DNA of 64,000 nucleotides, from positions 26,421,146 to 26,485,145 of the forward strand of contig NC_052399.1 in the NCBI RefSeq assembly GCF_009389715.1, written 5' to 3'. Positions 22,320-35,100 of this stretch are shown here, one piece after another. Source of the stretch: Phoenix dactylifera. Its lineage: Eukaryota; Streptophyta; Magnoliopsida; Arecales; Arecaceae. Numbering within the stretch: position 1 is the stretch's first letter; each line of letters begins with the position of its first letter. Under the pieces are notes generated by a model. The model saw only the letters and a program-made list of their open reading frames with translations, ran no database searches and was not told the DNA's origin. The translations under genes were made by a program, and so were the position numbers.

Positions 22320-24360
22320 CACATTTGTTTTTTTGTCAAAATCTTAAGCACAAACACTGGCCTAGGTAGGTGTAATCCAACTATTTTCAATGCTTGACCC
22401 TAACTTTTGTTAATTATCATGGCATAGCAAAGTCTTACTAGAAATTATCTTCTCTTGAAAATAAACAGTCGTTTTGTTTCTATTACTTGCATAATGAAAT
22501 GTAGAATATAAACTTTGGTACCATTATGACTACCAGTAATGATTCTTACTTCGATTACTTTTATGGTTAGCTATGTCGTTATTAATCTAGTACCATTACA
22601 AAGACCCACACTTTGATTAATATTCTGCAATAACATTATTGGAACACCTTTTTTAATCTCCAATCATGATGTGGAACACCATTGAATTTTAAAGAGTTTA
22701 GAAATTCAACAGGATAAAGAACATTTGCAGTAGTAACATCTCATCCACTTTTTCATTTGTAGGTATGATGATAGGCACTCTTCTAAATATATAGAATTAT
22801 CAGTTTTCTTCAAAATTTAGATAAACTGTAGAAGCAATATGTTGAATATAATCTTTATTTGTTTTTATAAATAGGTTGTCCGAAATCTTTTTCCAAGTTT
22901 CTTCTTCTTCATCTTCTTCTAGCTTAATAGTAGGAGCTTTTCCATCACCGACATCCAATATCCATTTACTAAAATTAGCTATTGATATCTTGGATTCTTC
23001 ATCCAAGTCATTATTCAACTTTCACAACTTTTTTTCAAAACAAAAAATTGCAATAATTCCATAAGTATGATTGACTTATCGATGCATCAACTGTTTTTGC
23101 TCTACTCCCTCCAACAACAACAGGAAGAATTTGTCTAAAATCTCGTCCGAGAAGCACGATTTTTCCACCGAATAGTTTTTCTTCAGTATTTGAGTCTCTT
23201 ATTTCCAAAATATCTTTTGAAGATCTATCAAGTGCTTCAAAACAATTTCTATGATTCATAGGAGTTTCATCCCAAACTATTAAACTCATAGACTCAATTA
23301 GTTTTGCAAGCTGAGTACCTTTTTTTATTTCACATGTAGAACATTCATTAACCTAAATTGGTATCTTGATCTTTGAATGTGTTGTTTGCCCACAAGGTAA
23401 CAAAAGTGATGCTATTCCAGAAGAAGCAATAGTCAAAACAATTTTTCTATCACATCAAATTTTTGAAATTATTGTTTGCCAAATATAAGTTTTTTTCTGC
23501 TCCCCCATGACCATTTACAAAAAATAATCCACCTTTGTTTTCATTCGCAATATTCAAAATAGCATCATAAATATCTTTTTGTTCTTCGTTCAATCCCATG
23601 AATAATATCGAGGGTTCATATATGTCATAATCTAGTTCCTCTCTCAATAGTCAATTATTACTTCTGCTGCTATAGTTCTATTAGGAATTGGAAGATTATA
23701 ATATGAAAGAGAACAACAATTTTTGCTAAATAATTTTTCTTGTTTAAACAAAATGTAATTCTTCAAATGTGATTCCAGAATTTATAGATTAGGCGGTTTT
23801 AACATATTTTTTAATCTACAAATAATATTGTCCATGAGAATTTTCCAATAATTTACTCGGATCAGCTACTTCATAGTAAATAATTAAAGTTTTAAAACCT
23901 TATCTTAATTTAGATGTCATTGCCCAATGGGAAGCTTCATTCAATATTTCATGCCATTTTTTATTGTCACCCAATAAACCAAGCGCATTACATACAGATT
24001 GGAATGTTGGATGGATAATATCATTTACAATTCTAATCTCATCATAATTTTTAGGTCCTTTAATCACATTTAAGAGCATTCTTAAATAATACAATTCACT
24101 AAAACTAGGCCTGCCAATTTGTCTTTTTTGTTTCTTCTGGTCCAAATTTTGCCCCTAGAATTCCACACCGATTTTGTTGGAAATTTTGCTTAGGTCAAGT
24201 TTCAAGCATCTTGAAATATTTCATTAGTTTGCATCCATTCTGTGAACATTATTTTTTCTACATCTTTTCTTGCAAGAATGAATGATGAACTCTGACTTCC
24301 ATGTAGGTAATTTTGTACATAGATGGGAGATGCATAACCAATTACTCGACAGTTGGTTCT
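22320..24360 (-). pseudogene. Helitron PIF1-like helicase (RepHel C-terminal half), decayed
   Basis: In minus-strand order the pieces are: FTEWMQTNEIFQDA and AKFPTKSVWNSRGKIWTRR (about 24270-24110); LYYLRMLLNVIKGPKNYDEI (24145-23900 frame); a Walker A region degraded to NGHGGAEKN (23647-23450 frame), where the family has GGxGKT/S; IVWDETPMNHRNCFEALDRS, the Walker B region, and GGKIVLLGRDFRQILPVV (23289-23035); WILDVGDGK (23018-22800); then GVPHHDWRLKKGVPIMLLQN, LCNGTRL, and INKSQGQALKIVGLHLPR (22660-22370). The order is that of a Helitron helicase. Multiple stops, frameshifts and the broken Walker A make it inactive. Rolling-circle Rep motifs were not found upstream. Confidence 0.9.
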
Positions 24361-24399
24361 CTAAAAGTTTTTTTGGATGTGCTTGTTTGGTTGGATGAG

Positions 24400-25290
24400 A
24401 TCAAAAGATAGAAGGGAGGGTAGGATGAGGAGAGAGGATCCAAGCCAAGGATTAAAAAAGATGATAGATGGGATAATATTAGCCATCTTTCTTCTTCTTA
24501 AAATTAATGAGATGGAGAAGGTTTGGAAGGTAGAAATTTTGGAGGAGAAGGGGATCCAAGTTTAGAGAGAAGAGTTGCAAGGTTGAGATTTTAGTTAGAT
24601 CCAAGGAAAACTTAAAATGTTGGTCAGGTCATTATGGAAGGGTATGGTGGCCAAAAACCAAACACTTTTATTTGTGCAATACATATCCTGGCAAACAAAT
24701 CAAGAAGCGACAAAGTTTGTTAGGAATGATATCTTGGGTTTGTCTTTTGGTAAAAATAGGATTTGATGTAAGAAGGGTTATAAGAGAGGAAGATGCTTGG
24801 AGGGACATAAAAGAAGAAGAGAGAGATAAAGGTTATTAATAAATAATTTTAAGTTGAAATGCTAACAAGGAGGTGCCACTAGTCAAGCGGTTCCAAGGGA
24901 GAGGGATAATGGTGGCTAATTGGAGAGAAGATTTGTCATGATACATCTATTATATATGTAGAAGATTCTATCTTATGTTGTATTCATGAAAGAGAAGTGT
25001 GATTTTAAAGTGAAGTTGTCGAGTGTAGTATGTATATAGTGATGACATATTGGATTAGTCTAAATTCTTGTTGGTTCATGATGGATTGAGTTTTATGTGC
25101 AAATGTATGATTTTTAGATTTTTGGGTGCATATTTTGTGGTTGGCCCTTAGGGTTTAGGTCAATCAGATCAGGGCAGAGGCTAAAATTGGTAGGATTAGG
25201 CTAGGGTGAGATTGGATCGGGTAGATAGGGTTAGTGTAGGATCCAACCAAGTAGCATTTATTTATCTTACTAAAATTGCGTGTGTATAGT
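24400..25290. other. Spacer, possible small DNA transposon at its left end
   Basis: No gene seen. GTGCTTGTTTGGTTGG (near 24380) and the inverse-like CCAAAAACCAAACACTT (near 24650-24668) could be the ends of a small inverted-repeat element, but no target-site duplication could be read. Confidence 0.3.
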
Positions 25291-25299
25291 AGGTCGAGG

Positions 25300-25528
25300 T
25301 AGGGCCGACCTAACTTTTAGGTGACTAAAGTAGTTGCCTAAGGCCTCGGCCCAAAGAAGGCCCACCGCAGGAAAGGCCTCAAAGACAAAACAAAAAAAAA
25401 AGTCCTCCTTAGTGAGTTCACCTTAGGCCGGCCCATTGTAGGAAATGCCTCAAAGACAAAATAGAAAGAAAAAAATGCCCATCTTAGTGAGTTCGCCTTA
25501 GACCCTCAAATGCATTGGGCCGCTCCTG
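25300..25528. mobile_element. hAT-type MITE with 8-bp duplication
   Basis: 229 bases. The flanks GGTCGAGG (25292-25299 and 25529-25536) are identical. The left end is TAGGGCCGACC and the right end, reverse-complemented, is CAGGAGCGGCC; the CAGGGGCGG type of terminus is characteristic of hAT elements. The middle has two diverged direct repeats of about 90 bases (CCTCAAAGACAAAA...CTTAGTGAGTTC, at about 25370 and 25450). Non-coding. Confidence 0.75.
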
Positions 25529-26239
25529 GGTCGAGGAGAAGCGAATGTATGTGGAGAGTATATGTACAAGTGTTTTCTAGAAAAAGGTGAGATGGCTTGG
25601 TATGGTCATACCAAAAATATTCTAGTGTGTGTAATTGAAATAGGGGTGGGGTTGATAAATATAGAGAACTGCATGGTGTTGACTATATAAGAGATAAGTT
25701 AGGGACATGTCAAGGTTCATTTGCATAAAACTAAAGAGAAGGTTTATGTAACACCCTGAACCAGGGTTAGGGTAGCTTAAGTAATTTTTACCAGTTATGA
25801 AGCATCTTCATGATTTTAACCTAGTTTATTATGAGCATCTGAATGCACATGAAAGGTGAGGGAATATCAAAAATTTTATGATGTAAATTGGATGGAAACT
25901 TTCCAGGAAGTTTGATTCAAAATCATTTAAAAAATGTCGGGATTTCAGCTGTTACAGAAAATTTTACGGTTCCACAGATTGAGAGTGCAATAACTCTGGA
26001 TATAGTCCATGAATCTAAGTAAAATTTTAAACACATAATATACATTGAGTAGGGGATTTACTGTTGAAATTTCAGCTCAAATGGATTAGCCTACAGCCTG
26101 GAACAAAGCAAGTTAGGTGAGTCCCTCGGAAGCCTGTCATTACAGAAAACTGCAGACCTAGATTTGTCCAAAATTTCTGTAAAAAGTAGGAAGTATGACG
26201 TGGCCTAAAACCTAGTTTTTAAAACCCCTGGGAACCACT

Positions 26240-26281
26240 CTTTTGACACGTTAGGTGTCTGGGAAGCTAACGTGTCAAAAG
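26240..26281. repeat. 15-bp perfect inverted repeat in solo LTR
   Basis: CTTTTGACACGTTAG (26240-26254) and CTAACGTGTCAAAAG (26267-26281) are exact inverse complements with a 12-base loop, followed by a G-run. Confidence 0.9.
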
Positions 26282-27655
26282 GGGGGGGTGTCTAGCATGT
26301 TTCAGCAGGCAGCAACTTGTGCTGCTGCTGTTCAACCGTTAGGAGTTCAGTGGTTGGTTGTAGGTGCCAGCCCAAATCAGGCCAGGAAAAGCTCCAGGGA
26401 GGGATAGAGGAAGCTAGGGGAGAGAGAGAGCTACTTGGGGAATCCAAATAATTTGTGGAAGAAGGTTTAAAGTAAAGAGGAAGAGCAACTTGCTGTTGGG
26501 CTGCAGAACAGAAATACAGAAATTTTTGGTGCACCCAGGCTTCCTAGCAAATTTCAGGTGAATTTTCCAAACTTTTAGTGATTCTAATTGTAGTCCCACG
26601 TAGGAGGGTGATAAAAGAAGATTTTAGTTATTCTAGATGAATTTTTAGGTATGAAAAAGGAATTGAACTATGCTTCCGAAGTTGTTGAAAGCAGTCTGAA
26701 ATTCTGCAGAAAGAAGCGATGGGATTTCTTTGTGTTTTAGGTGATTAAATTGTTATTTAAAGCTGAAAGTTTGTAGGTTGTGTTAGGGATTTCCTAGTCC
26801 TAACACAGAGCCTAATAGGTGGAATTGATTGTTAAGAACCTCCGGGAGTTAAGAGGTTTAATTGGCTCGAAAACAGAACAAACAAGCTGAAAACAGGGGA
26901 ATTGAATTCTGATTTATTTTTGGTGTTAAGTAGTTGTTTGGCAGCTGAAAATTTATAGATGATATAGAAGGTTTTCTAGTCCTAACCCAGGGTATCAAAG
27001 AGGGAGATAAAAGCTTGGAAACCTTTGAGAATTGAGAGGTTTTATTTATCCTAAAATAAGACAAGCAAGGTAAAAAAATCAGAAAGTTAAGATGAGTGTG
27101 TTGGATTTCTTTTTGGAACATGCATAATCATGTTGCATCATATAGGTTATAATTTTGATTGACTCTTTTAATTATTTAGGAGGAGAAGAGAGTCCCGGAA
27201 GTGTGCCGGGAGTATCAAGCACTAGGGTGGTGCGTTAGCCATCACAAGGTGAGTGGTTTTCTTCTTAACCATGGTAGTTTATTTTGTAATTCCAGAGAAA
27301 TGAATGATGTCTCCAAATTCAGAATGAATATGCTAAAGAATGAAAATAAGAAGTATTAATTCTCATGATTAAATTGCTTTCTATCAGTGGATAAATGATC
27401 TGATTTGGAAAATATATGCTATGCTTGAAAATACTTTAAATTCATGTTTGTTGATTCATAAGTTTATGAACTTGTTTGGGAATGGATTAACCCAAAGTGA
27501 CTGAACCACTTAAAACCCCTTATCACGGCCAAGAGAGTCATTTTAGTTTGACACCAAGCTATTCTGGAGTTGACCCCTATACTCTAGAGTCGACTCCAAC
27601 CTTGTTACAGTAACTAATATTTGCACTTTTACCTTGGATACATCACATCAGAGTT

Positions 27656-27802
27656 TATGATATGTGCCCAATAGGGCAGAGATGGGACGCCGGGAGGGCG
27701 TAGCTATGATATGTGCCCAGTAGGGCAGAAATGGGACGCCGGGAGGGCGTAGTATGATATGTGCCAGTGGGGCAGAATTGGGACGCCGGGATGGCGTAGT
27801 AG
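27656..27802 (+). repeat. Three-copy 48-bp minisatellite
   Basis: Units start at 27656, 27705 and 27753, each TATGATATGTGCCC...GGGACGCCGGGAGGGCGTAG with a few changes. Located inside the solo LTR. Confidence 0.9.
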
Positions 27803-28721
27803 TAGCACCATGCATAGGACTGTCGAGCTACTCATGAGAATGGTGCCTCATGCGAGTGGCCGACAGTAGGGCTCGCGGGAGCCATGATTTTCAATATTTA
27901 AGCTATGTATACATATGACTGAGCAACAAATGTATTATTTTTAAGCATAATGATTTCAGAACCTATGTGCATGTTCTATGTATCAAATTCTTCAAGGAAG
28001 GAAAGTGGACTCTACGGTCCAGAAAAAAAAAAAAAGGACTTGAGCAAGGCGATTTTATTAATGCTTTATTTTAAAGCAACAGCTTTATTTCCTGCTAGTT
28101 GTAGTACTATTGGCAAATAGCAGATTTCTTATGTGGTTGAAACTAAGTGCTTTAAGATCAAATGCAAATGTTTTATATGTGGCATAAACACGTTACATTT
28201 GATGTATGTAAGTATCACAGCTGAAACCTCATATCTCCTCATGATTAACAGATTGTCCACTCACTGGGACATAGGTCTCATCCCTCTCTTTTTCTGTAAA
28301 TTCTTGCAGATCGGCAGAGTCATAACATTATAAAAGTATCGCATCAGCATCATCCTAGAAGTTTGTCATAGAAGGTTGGCCATGCCCCTCTGAGTGAAAG
28401 GAAAAAACCTTTGTATTATGCATATAGTTGGGGTGTGAATGTAAACTAACTTGAGACAGATGTAAAGTTTGTTATATTTTGAGCTATGTTTAGTAGATTT
28501 TAAGTTATCAATGAAAGCTTGGGTTGCTTTTAGTTATGATTAAAGTGAGTTAAATAAATTAAACTGACAGGTTTAGGATGTATTGATTTTATTGGTTGGT
28601 TGGATATAGTAATTGACAGGTTTTTAATAGTAACTTGTGAACCGCGGCACAAGCTACTAATAGAAACTCTGCTCGGTACTGTACCCGACTAACCTACTGT
28701 GGGAGGGGATCCCACAGTTTA

Positions 28722-29750
28722 CTTGGAGCAGATTCAAAGGGTTATCATGGTAAGGATAAAGGTATACATAGGTGAACTAAGGAGCAGGTTGGAAGGTTTT
28801 ATGGTAGATTAGGAAATTTCTAGAGCTTTTTAATCTATAGACTATATGTTAAAACATGAATAAATTTATCTCAAGAGGGCATCTTGGAAGCTAAATTAGC
28901 TTGCACTATCCTAGCAATCAAATTAAACCGATATTTTCAAATACATTTCATTAAGCTAAACCTACTATTGGAAGTGTCTTAATGAAATATGTTTCCGCTT
29001 TTTTGTTTGAACATATATAATTTAAACAAACTTGTAAAACTAACTTTCTATACCTCCAGTTGAATTAGATACCCAGTTGACTTTCTCCTTAAGGTTGCAA
29101 AGTAAAAAAATCTTGTAACCTAATCAGATATTAAGCTACCTAGATTATGCTTTCGTTTTTTGAGGGGATAAATCATATTATTGATTATATCAAGAAGAGA
29201 AAGGATATATTCGTGCATGGGTCTACCATGGTTGATATAAAAATAAAGCTAAGATAGAAAAGTGTTTTCTTAGCTGCTTTAAAAAGGCTTACAGTTCAAC
29301 ATCTCTTTTTGAAGTAAAGTTCTATCCTTTCCACCTACTTCAATTAATTGATTGTGCAATAAAAGTATCAATGCAATCTTGTACTTATGAATCAATTTTT
29401 TCCAAAATCTTTAATTTTTCGCGTTTCACCTCCACCTTCTTCATAACAAATATGAACCAATGGACATAATATTGGTCAACTTGATCTCTCTAAAAGATGA
29501 AGAACTTCATGTATTGCTTCCTCTTTAATCTTGGGTTACTAAATTCTTCATACGAACCTAATGACAAGATCTATGGTAGAAATAATTGCCTAAGGTTGGC
29601 CATTGGGTATATATAATAGTTGAAAGAACCATAAAAACCATATGTAGACATGTGTACCATTGTTGGCAACTCTTTCTGAAGTGATTATCCTTGGGTAAGA
29701 TCCAAGATTCAAATCCTGGGTACTGATATGGCCAAAATATATTAGCTAGT
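28722..29750. other. Spacer, no gene seen
   Basis: AT-rich. A weak B-box-like GATTCAAATCC near 29707 might belong to an old SINE, but no tail or duplication was found. Confidence 0.35.
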
Positions 29751-29757
29751 TAGGAGG

Positions 29758-29995
29758 TGATGTGGGATACGTGTGCCTCAAACCACAGCATCTATACTGT
29801 AAGAGGCATTGGACCTTGATTTAATAGTGAAGGAGGACAAGAGCCAAGTGGAATTTGGCTCTCCTTCAACAATTGCTGCGTGCCCTAATATTCTTAGGGA
29901 TGGAGGTGTGAAAAGAAGAGAGAAAACGAGATTAGGGTTTCAGGGAGAAGAGTTTCCAAAGATTTTCTTCCTCTCATACCCAACTTACAAAAGTG

Positions 29996-30031
<36 letters not shown>

Positions 30032-30971
30032 GGGTCAAACATGACCCAAACCAAAAAAACTTTTCTAGGCTAAACCACATGAAAAAGCACTCAAACATAA
30101 CCCATGTATACCTATGACTTGCATGCTCTCTCTTTTTTGAGCCTAAACCTAGCCCAAATAATGTTTAGTCACCTTAAGACTCAAAATACCTAAGCCTTAA
30201 GCAAGTAGAAGACCAATTTCCGTTCCTACTTAAATCTATCGCAGGCTTGAGGTCGACTCTGGCACAGCTCGAGGCGACTCCCGCTCTCTCTGTATCACCG
30301 ACCCCGACCTGGGTCGACTCCTGTAATCCATGAGTCGACTCCTTAACAGCACGTGTCGACCCCTGCTTACCTCGAGTCGACTCTCTCAGGCTTTCCAGAG
30401 AGTTGCTTCTCCGTCCGATTTTAGGGGTCAACCCCAGCTCTTTAGGGGTCGACCCCAGCTCTTCAGGGGTCGATCCAGCTCTTCAGGGGTCGATCCTAGA
30501 TCAGCATGAGTCGACCCCTCTGCTATTTTTACTATAGTTTCTTGCATTTTCTTGCTTTGGATGCACCACACTTGTGCCAACAGGTGACACATGGCATAAC
30601 AAGAATTCTGTGTTATCTGGATTCAAAATTTTGGGCTGATCCAAATAAGAAAAGTCTGCATTTCTCTCTATTGAATCAAGGACTCTAAAGCCCGAGCCTA
30701 GAGAACTCTTTGTCTACAAAATAAGGTATAACACCAAGTATCGATGAGGTATTCTTCTTATTCTCTTTATTTTCTCTTGTCTTCTCGCTTTATTCCTCTA
30801 CCATTCCTTTAAAGTCCTTTCTAATTTAAGCATCAGAGAGTCCAGCTATAACCAATTCGGCGAGTCCTTCTGTCTTCTTTGATATGCAGAGCAATAGATG
30901 CATCGTGTATCGTTGGAGTGCTGAACATCTGGAAGCATTCTGCCCACTAGATCAAATTTTGGACAGTAACA
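29758..30971 (+). mobile_element. LTR remnant with GGGTCGACC-type tandem repeats
   Basis: The region has a (TA)n(GT)n tract (about 29996-30032), a TCGACTC-rich middle, a tandem array at 30421-30495, and an LTR-like end with CTAATTTAAGCATCAGAGAG (about 30819), the leader motif seen in plant Ty3/gypsy LTRs, finishing GACAGTAACA at 30971. The ends and target duplication are not confirmed; no coding domain is attached. The limits are approximate. Confidence 0.45.
30421..30495 (+). repeat. About 21-bp tandem repeat, four units
   Basis: Four head-to-tail units of the type AGGGGTCGACCCCAGCTCTT, the last two with GTCGAT in place of GTCGAC. The GGGGTCGACCCC core is itself palindromic. Confidence 0.85.
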
Positions 30972-31780
30972 AACTACTAAAAGAAAAAGCTTGTTATGTA
31001 TTATATATTTCTTTGGAAGAATTAGATTTCAAATACTTAAAAAAATAGTTTCTTTTTATAAGATTTGTAGGTAATACTCATTATTTATGCATGTAGTTGA
31101 AACTAATAAGAAAAAGGTTTAGAAAATTTGGCGAAAAATAGATAAGATGGGGAAAATAATAGGGAATGGGCTCTTGGGTGCAGGGTAGGCCAAGGAGGGT
31201 ATGGATGAAACCACTAATTTGATAAGCAAGAATTATTTCATATAATAACTGGAGTGTGCACTCTATAGAGGATTGATGACATTTCATACCGAAACAAAGT
31301 AAACAAACTAACTATTTTGTTATTTTTCTTGAGAGAAAAAAGAGCGGCAATTCAATCATGCTTCATTAAGAAAACGAAAAAAAGATAATAGAGTGATTTT
31401 TGGGCTCTTAGGTTTGTGCTTAATGAGTTGCTCCCACCATATTTGTCCACAACTATCCCAAAACTGGATTAACATTATATCTTTCATGCGAAAGAATGGT
31501 TGGTGTTTTTTCACAATGTTGACCATTGGATCACACCCCATACAGTCAAAACAATCTAAACTCATCAATTTATCCATATGGATACAATCTAACGTTGGAT
31601 TGGCGCGAACGAAAGTGAATCCCTCTTTGGTGCGAATGATACAACCCGGTCCCTCAAAACCTGGGGTCAAGGTCTAAAACTTTGGCTCGGATCGCAAGTG
31701 CTCGCGCCGACCAAATCCATCCTGACCCTACCACCTTGGAATAAAAAAACACCGAACCACGGCCACGCCCAGATATTATA
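30972..31780. other. Upstream region of asparagine synthetase, no gene seen
   Basis: Both strands are open for about 100 codons around 31360-31670 with no recognisable domain on either. I treat these frames as chance. Confidence 0.35.
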
Positions 31781-31794
31781 CTCTCCAACACCCA

Positions 31795-32119
31795 CACGTG
31801 CATCTACGCCACTGTATTAGTGACGTGTCAAACAAAAAGCACTTTATACTATATGGTCGTATACTCTGGACGTTGCAGCTGATCCCTGGAATCCCGTTCC
31901 ACGCCGGGCCACAAAGAAGGAAGCCCTAGGACGGGATTCCAGTCCAATTTGACCAGATTCTCCGAATCCAAGGGCTGCCTCTTCCCTTAAAGCGAGGGGA
32001 ACCGCTCTTCCCGTCTGTGACCTTTTGGCTGCTGCCTCTCTCTGGATTGCGGCCAAGAGCGTTGGTAACGCTTTCACGTCGAGAGAGAGCGAGCGAGCGA
32101 GCGAGAGAGAGACGCAGCC
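31795..32119 (+). promoter_or_regulatory. Asparagine synthetase promoter and 5' leader
   Basis: A G-box CACGTG lies at 31795-31800 and a TGACGTGTCA element at 31821-31830; both carry ACGT cores bound by bZIP factors, which are known to drive asparagine synthetase genes under sugar starvation, dark or ABA. A TATA-like TTTATACTATATGG is at about 31842-31855. The leader ends in a GAGAGAGCGAGCGAGC-type purine tract just before the ATG. The regulatory meaning is inferred from the motifs. Confidence 0.5.
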
Positions 32120-35100
32120 ATGTGTGGAATCCTCGCGGTTTTGGGGTGTGCCGACACGTCCCTCGCCAGACGATCTCGAGTCATCGAGCTCTCGCGGAGG
32201 TATTTCCCCAATTTTGATTTTTATTCTCTCTGTTAATACCTTTCTCTTGGTCTTCTTTCTGATCTTATCCGCTCAAATGCCTTCTTTTTGATGCGAGAAT
32301 GTTCTTTAGATGGCAAAACGCTCTTTGGAATGCGTAGATATCCTGTTTTGAAACATTATAATAAAAAATGCAACCTATCTGATGTATGTAATATGTTGGG
32401 TTATCAACACTGTGGATTTCTGTCGGGTTTATTGATGTACTTGATAGTGTATTGACTTTAACAAGGGCTTGAATTTTGTGTTTAGTCTTTGTGCTGTTTT
32501 GGTTTGTTTTGCTTCTTCTTCTTCGTCTTCTTTTTGCAACATATAATTAAGAGCAGAAAAGTGAATCATACTCATTATATCTTGTTTAACTATCCATGGC
32601 TGCTGTATGGATCCTTATATGCTTATTGTTTTTAGGGTAATAATTTGTCTCGGTGCAAGATTCTCAAATCTTTTTTTCCCCATGAGTTTGATCTATCTTA
32701 ACTTTTGATCCGTGTCAGTTAATGTTCTTTCCATCCTCTTTCTGGAAACATCTTCTTAGTGCCTTATCAGGTCTCCAGTGCATTTGTATAAAACAAACTT
32801 GAGTAACTGAATTTTTTTACCAAGAGCAAAAATCTGCGATATGTTAGAAGATTAAGGAGAAATTCGATAAGAAACGTCATCAGGATAAGTTAGAAAATTG
32901 AGCTATGGATTAAAAAATATTGAGAACATTTCAATGAATTAACATAATTTAAAGACTATTAGAACTATTTGGAAAAAAAATATGAATTTTAGTACAGGTT
33001 GCCAAATATTGGTAAAGGTATCTTTTCTTTTGGGGCTATTGTTGGGATACAATTTAGAAAATTGTTGGTGAATTATCAAAAAATCAGGTATTTTTATCGA
33101 AGGTGATGGGACAACACTTTCTGGTTGGGTTGGGTTATTAAAACAATTGTCTTTATTTTGTGAGAAACTGCTTTTAACCACTATAAACCAGATGCATTTT
33201 TGCGATTGAAGTTACTGATTGATTGATGAATAGTTCTTTGAGATCACATTTTGGCATGTGAAATGTTGAATTGAAAGGTAATTACGTATCACTTGTTGCT
33301 TGCCTACATTTCAGCATAGATCCCTAGTTTGTTTTTTTTTCTTCTCATTGACTTGCTTGCTATAATGATTGCTTCTGTTTATAGATGCACGGAGTGTAAC
33401 ATTTTTCCCAAATAGATTCATAACTTGCAGGGACTAGCAAGTGAAGTTTATTGGGATGCAGTTTGGGATGGATGGCTTGGGGGCTTGTTTTTTTTTTTTT
33501 AGTGTTTAGGGAAGCTGCACAGTTAATTTTATAATATGAAAAACTAAAATGAATTGAAGATTTGAATTTGAGACAGTACTGTTGAACAAAATCTGTGGGA
33601 CTTGGTTCAGTGTCATGTTCTATTGTTCTGAAAACTGGAAGCATATGGTTGATGGAGTTGTGTTTTGAGAACCTTCCATTGGGCAGTTGTACTTTTCATA
33701 GTTGACACCTGTGTCTAATTTGCTGAGACAATTTTGCTAGCTTTTACTAGATGCTTCTTCACAAAGACAATCAATCTTTGTGCAGTAGCTAGTCATGCTT
33801 TTTGACAGAATTAATCTGTATTACGTAGGTGGGGCTTTGTCTTAACTAACACCGACTCCATGTGCTAATATTTCAGTATTCTGTGTTGTTATGAGAACTT
33901 TATAAGGTTGCTTTAGGATGCAGATATTCACACATATATGTTGCACAACTTGATGTTGTATGATATTGTTATTGTTTATTTTCCAGTTGTATTGATGAAT
34001 TAGGATCCTAACATAATTTCCCTTTTCTGAAGTGCATAATGAAAGCTATTAGTTTTGGGTCTTGATGTGAATTTTGAATAACCGATGGGCAGATTTTGTT
34101 CTTCTCAAACACAGGTTGCGGCACAGGGGCCCTGATTGGAGTGGCTTGCATTGTTATCAGGATTGTTACCTTGCTCACCAACGATTGGCTATTGTAGATC
34201 CTACTTCCGGAGATCAACCACTCTACAATGAAGACAAATCAATTGTTGTTACGGTTTGTAATATTCACAGACTTTTCTATCTTCTATTCCAATATGTCTC
34301 TAGTGACATAATGCAATGGAGCTATTGCATATTGTGTTATTTCCCTTGATTATGAGAAAAAAAAATGTTTGGTTAGTCTAATTCCCGTCTCCGAGAAACT
34401 TGAGTTATCTAATGGAGAAATTTTCTGGAAATCTGACTTTGAAATGATATAAGGATTGCAACAGGTCAGGGGAAGAGAATTAAATTAGGAATTTGCCGCT
34501 ATTGAATAAGCTCTCAACATGTAATATCATTTCTAATATTGTTTGTAGAGGAACCAACGGGATGACGGACTTAATAACTGAAAAAGATTTTCAGAGCCTA
34601 ATTTATGTTAAGGACTTGTCTAAGTTGAAAATCATTGTCTTCTTTGTGGTAAGAATGTGAATCTTTCATGGTATTTCCTCATTCTTTCTATAGTAAGAAA
34701 TTGTCATTTGTGGTTACACACATGAAGATGGACATGGATTTTGTTTTTAAACATGCTATCAACTCATATAATAGACAATCTATCTGTAAATGTTGGACAT
34801 GAACATTATCAATTTATTATCACTTGTAAAAAGATCTTTTGAATCGTTGATAGTGTTTTTCGAGTTGTCTATCTTCCTTTTTTTCCCCTCTTTGCACGTC
34901 GCCAATCACATGACTGCTGGGATCCTGAATTGTGCCGATTCAGCTAATAAAATTTATATTTTTGGCTGCTCTTTCTAGGTTAACGGGGAGATTTACAACC
35001 ATGAGGAGTTGAGAGCAAAACTCAAGTCTCACAAATTTCGCACTGGCAGTGACTGTGAAGTGATTGCCCATCTTGTAAGTAATGAAAATATACAGAGATT

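Larger units (their letters stand above)
20200..24400 (-). mobile_element. Helitron remnant
   Basis: The envelope of the helicase and RPA-like remnants. Helitrons end in 5' TC and 3' CTRR after a hairpin and make no target-site duplication. I could not fix either end by eye, so the limits are only those of the coding remains. Confidence 0.6.
25747..28716 (+). mobile_element. Solo LTR, probable Ty3/gypsy chromovirus (Tekay-like)
   Basis: 2970 bases, starting TGTAACACCCTG and ending GATCCCACA (TGT...ACA), flanked by identical GTTTA (25742-25746 and 28717-28721). The TGTAACACCC start and a length near 3 kb are usual for Tekay/Del LTRs of monocots. No internal region, primer site or second LTR is attached, so it is the product of recombination between two LTRs. 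It holds a 48-base minisatellite (27656-27802) and a 15-base perfect hairpin (26240-26281). Confidence 0.8.

Noticed and set aside
24376-24670. Possible inverted-repeat element with TGTTTGGTTGG-type ends
   Set aside because: The ends match poorly and no target-site duplication could be found.
31356-31677. About 100-codon frames on both strands upstream of ASN
   Set aside because: No recognisable motif, and both strands open equally; treated as chance.
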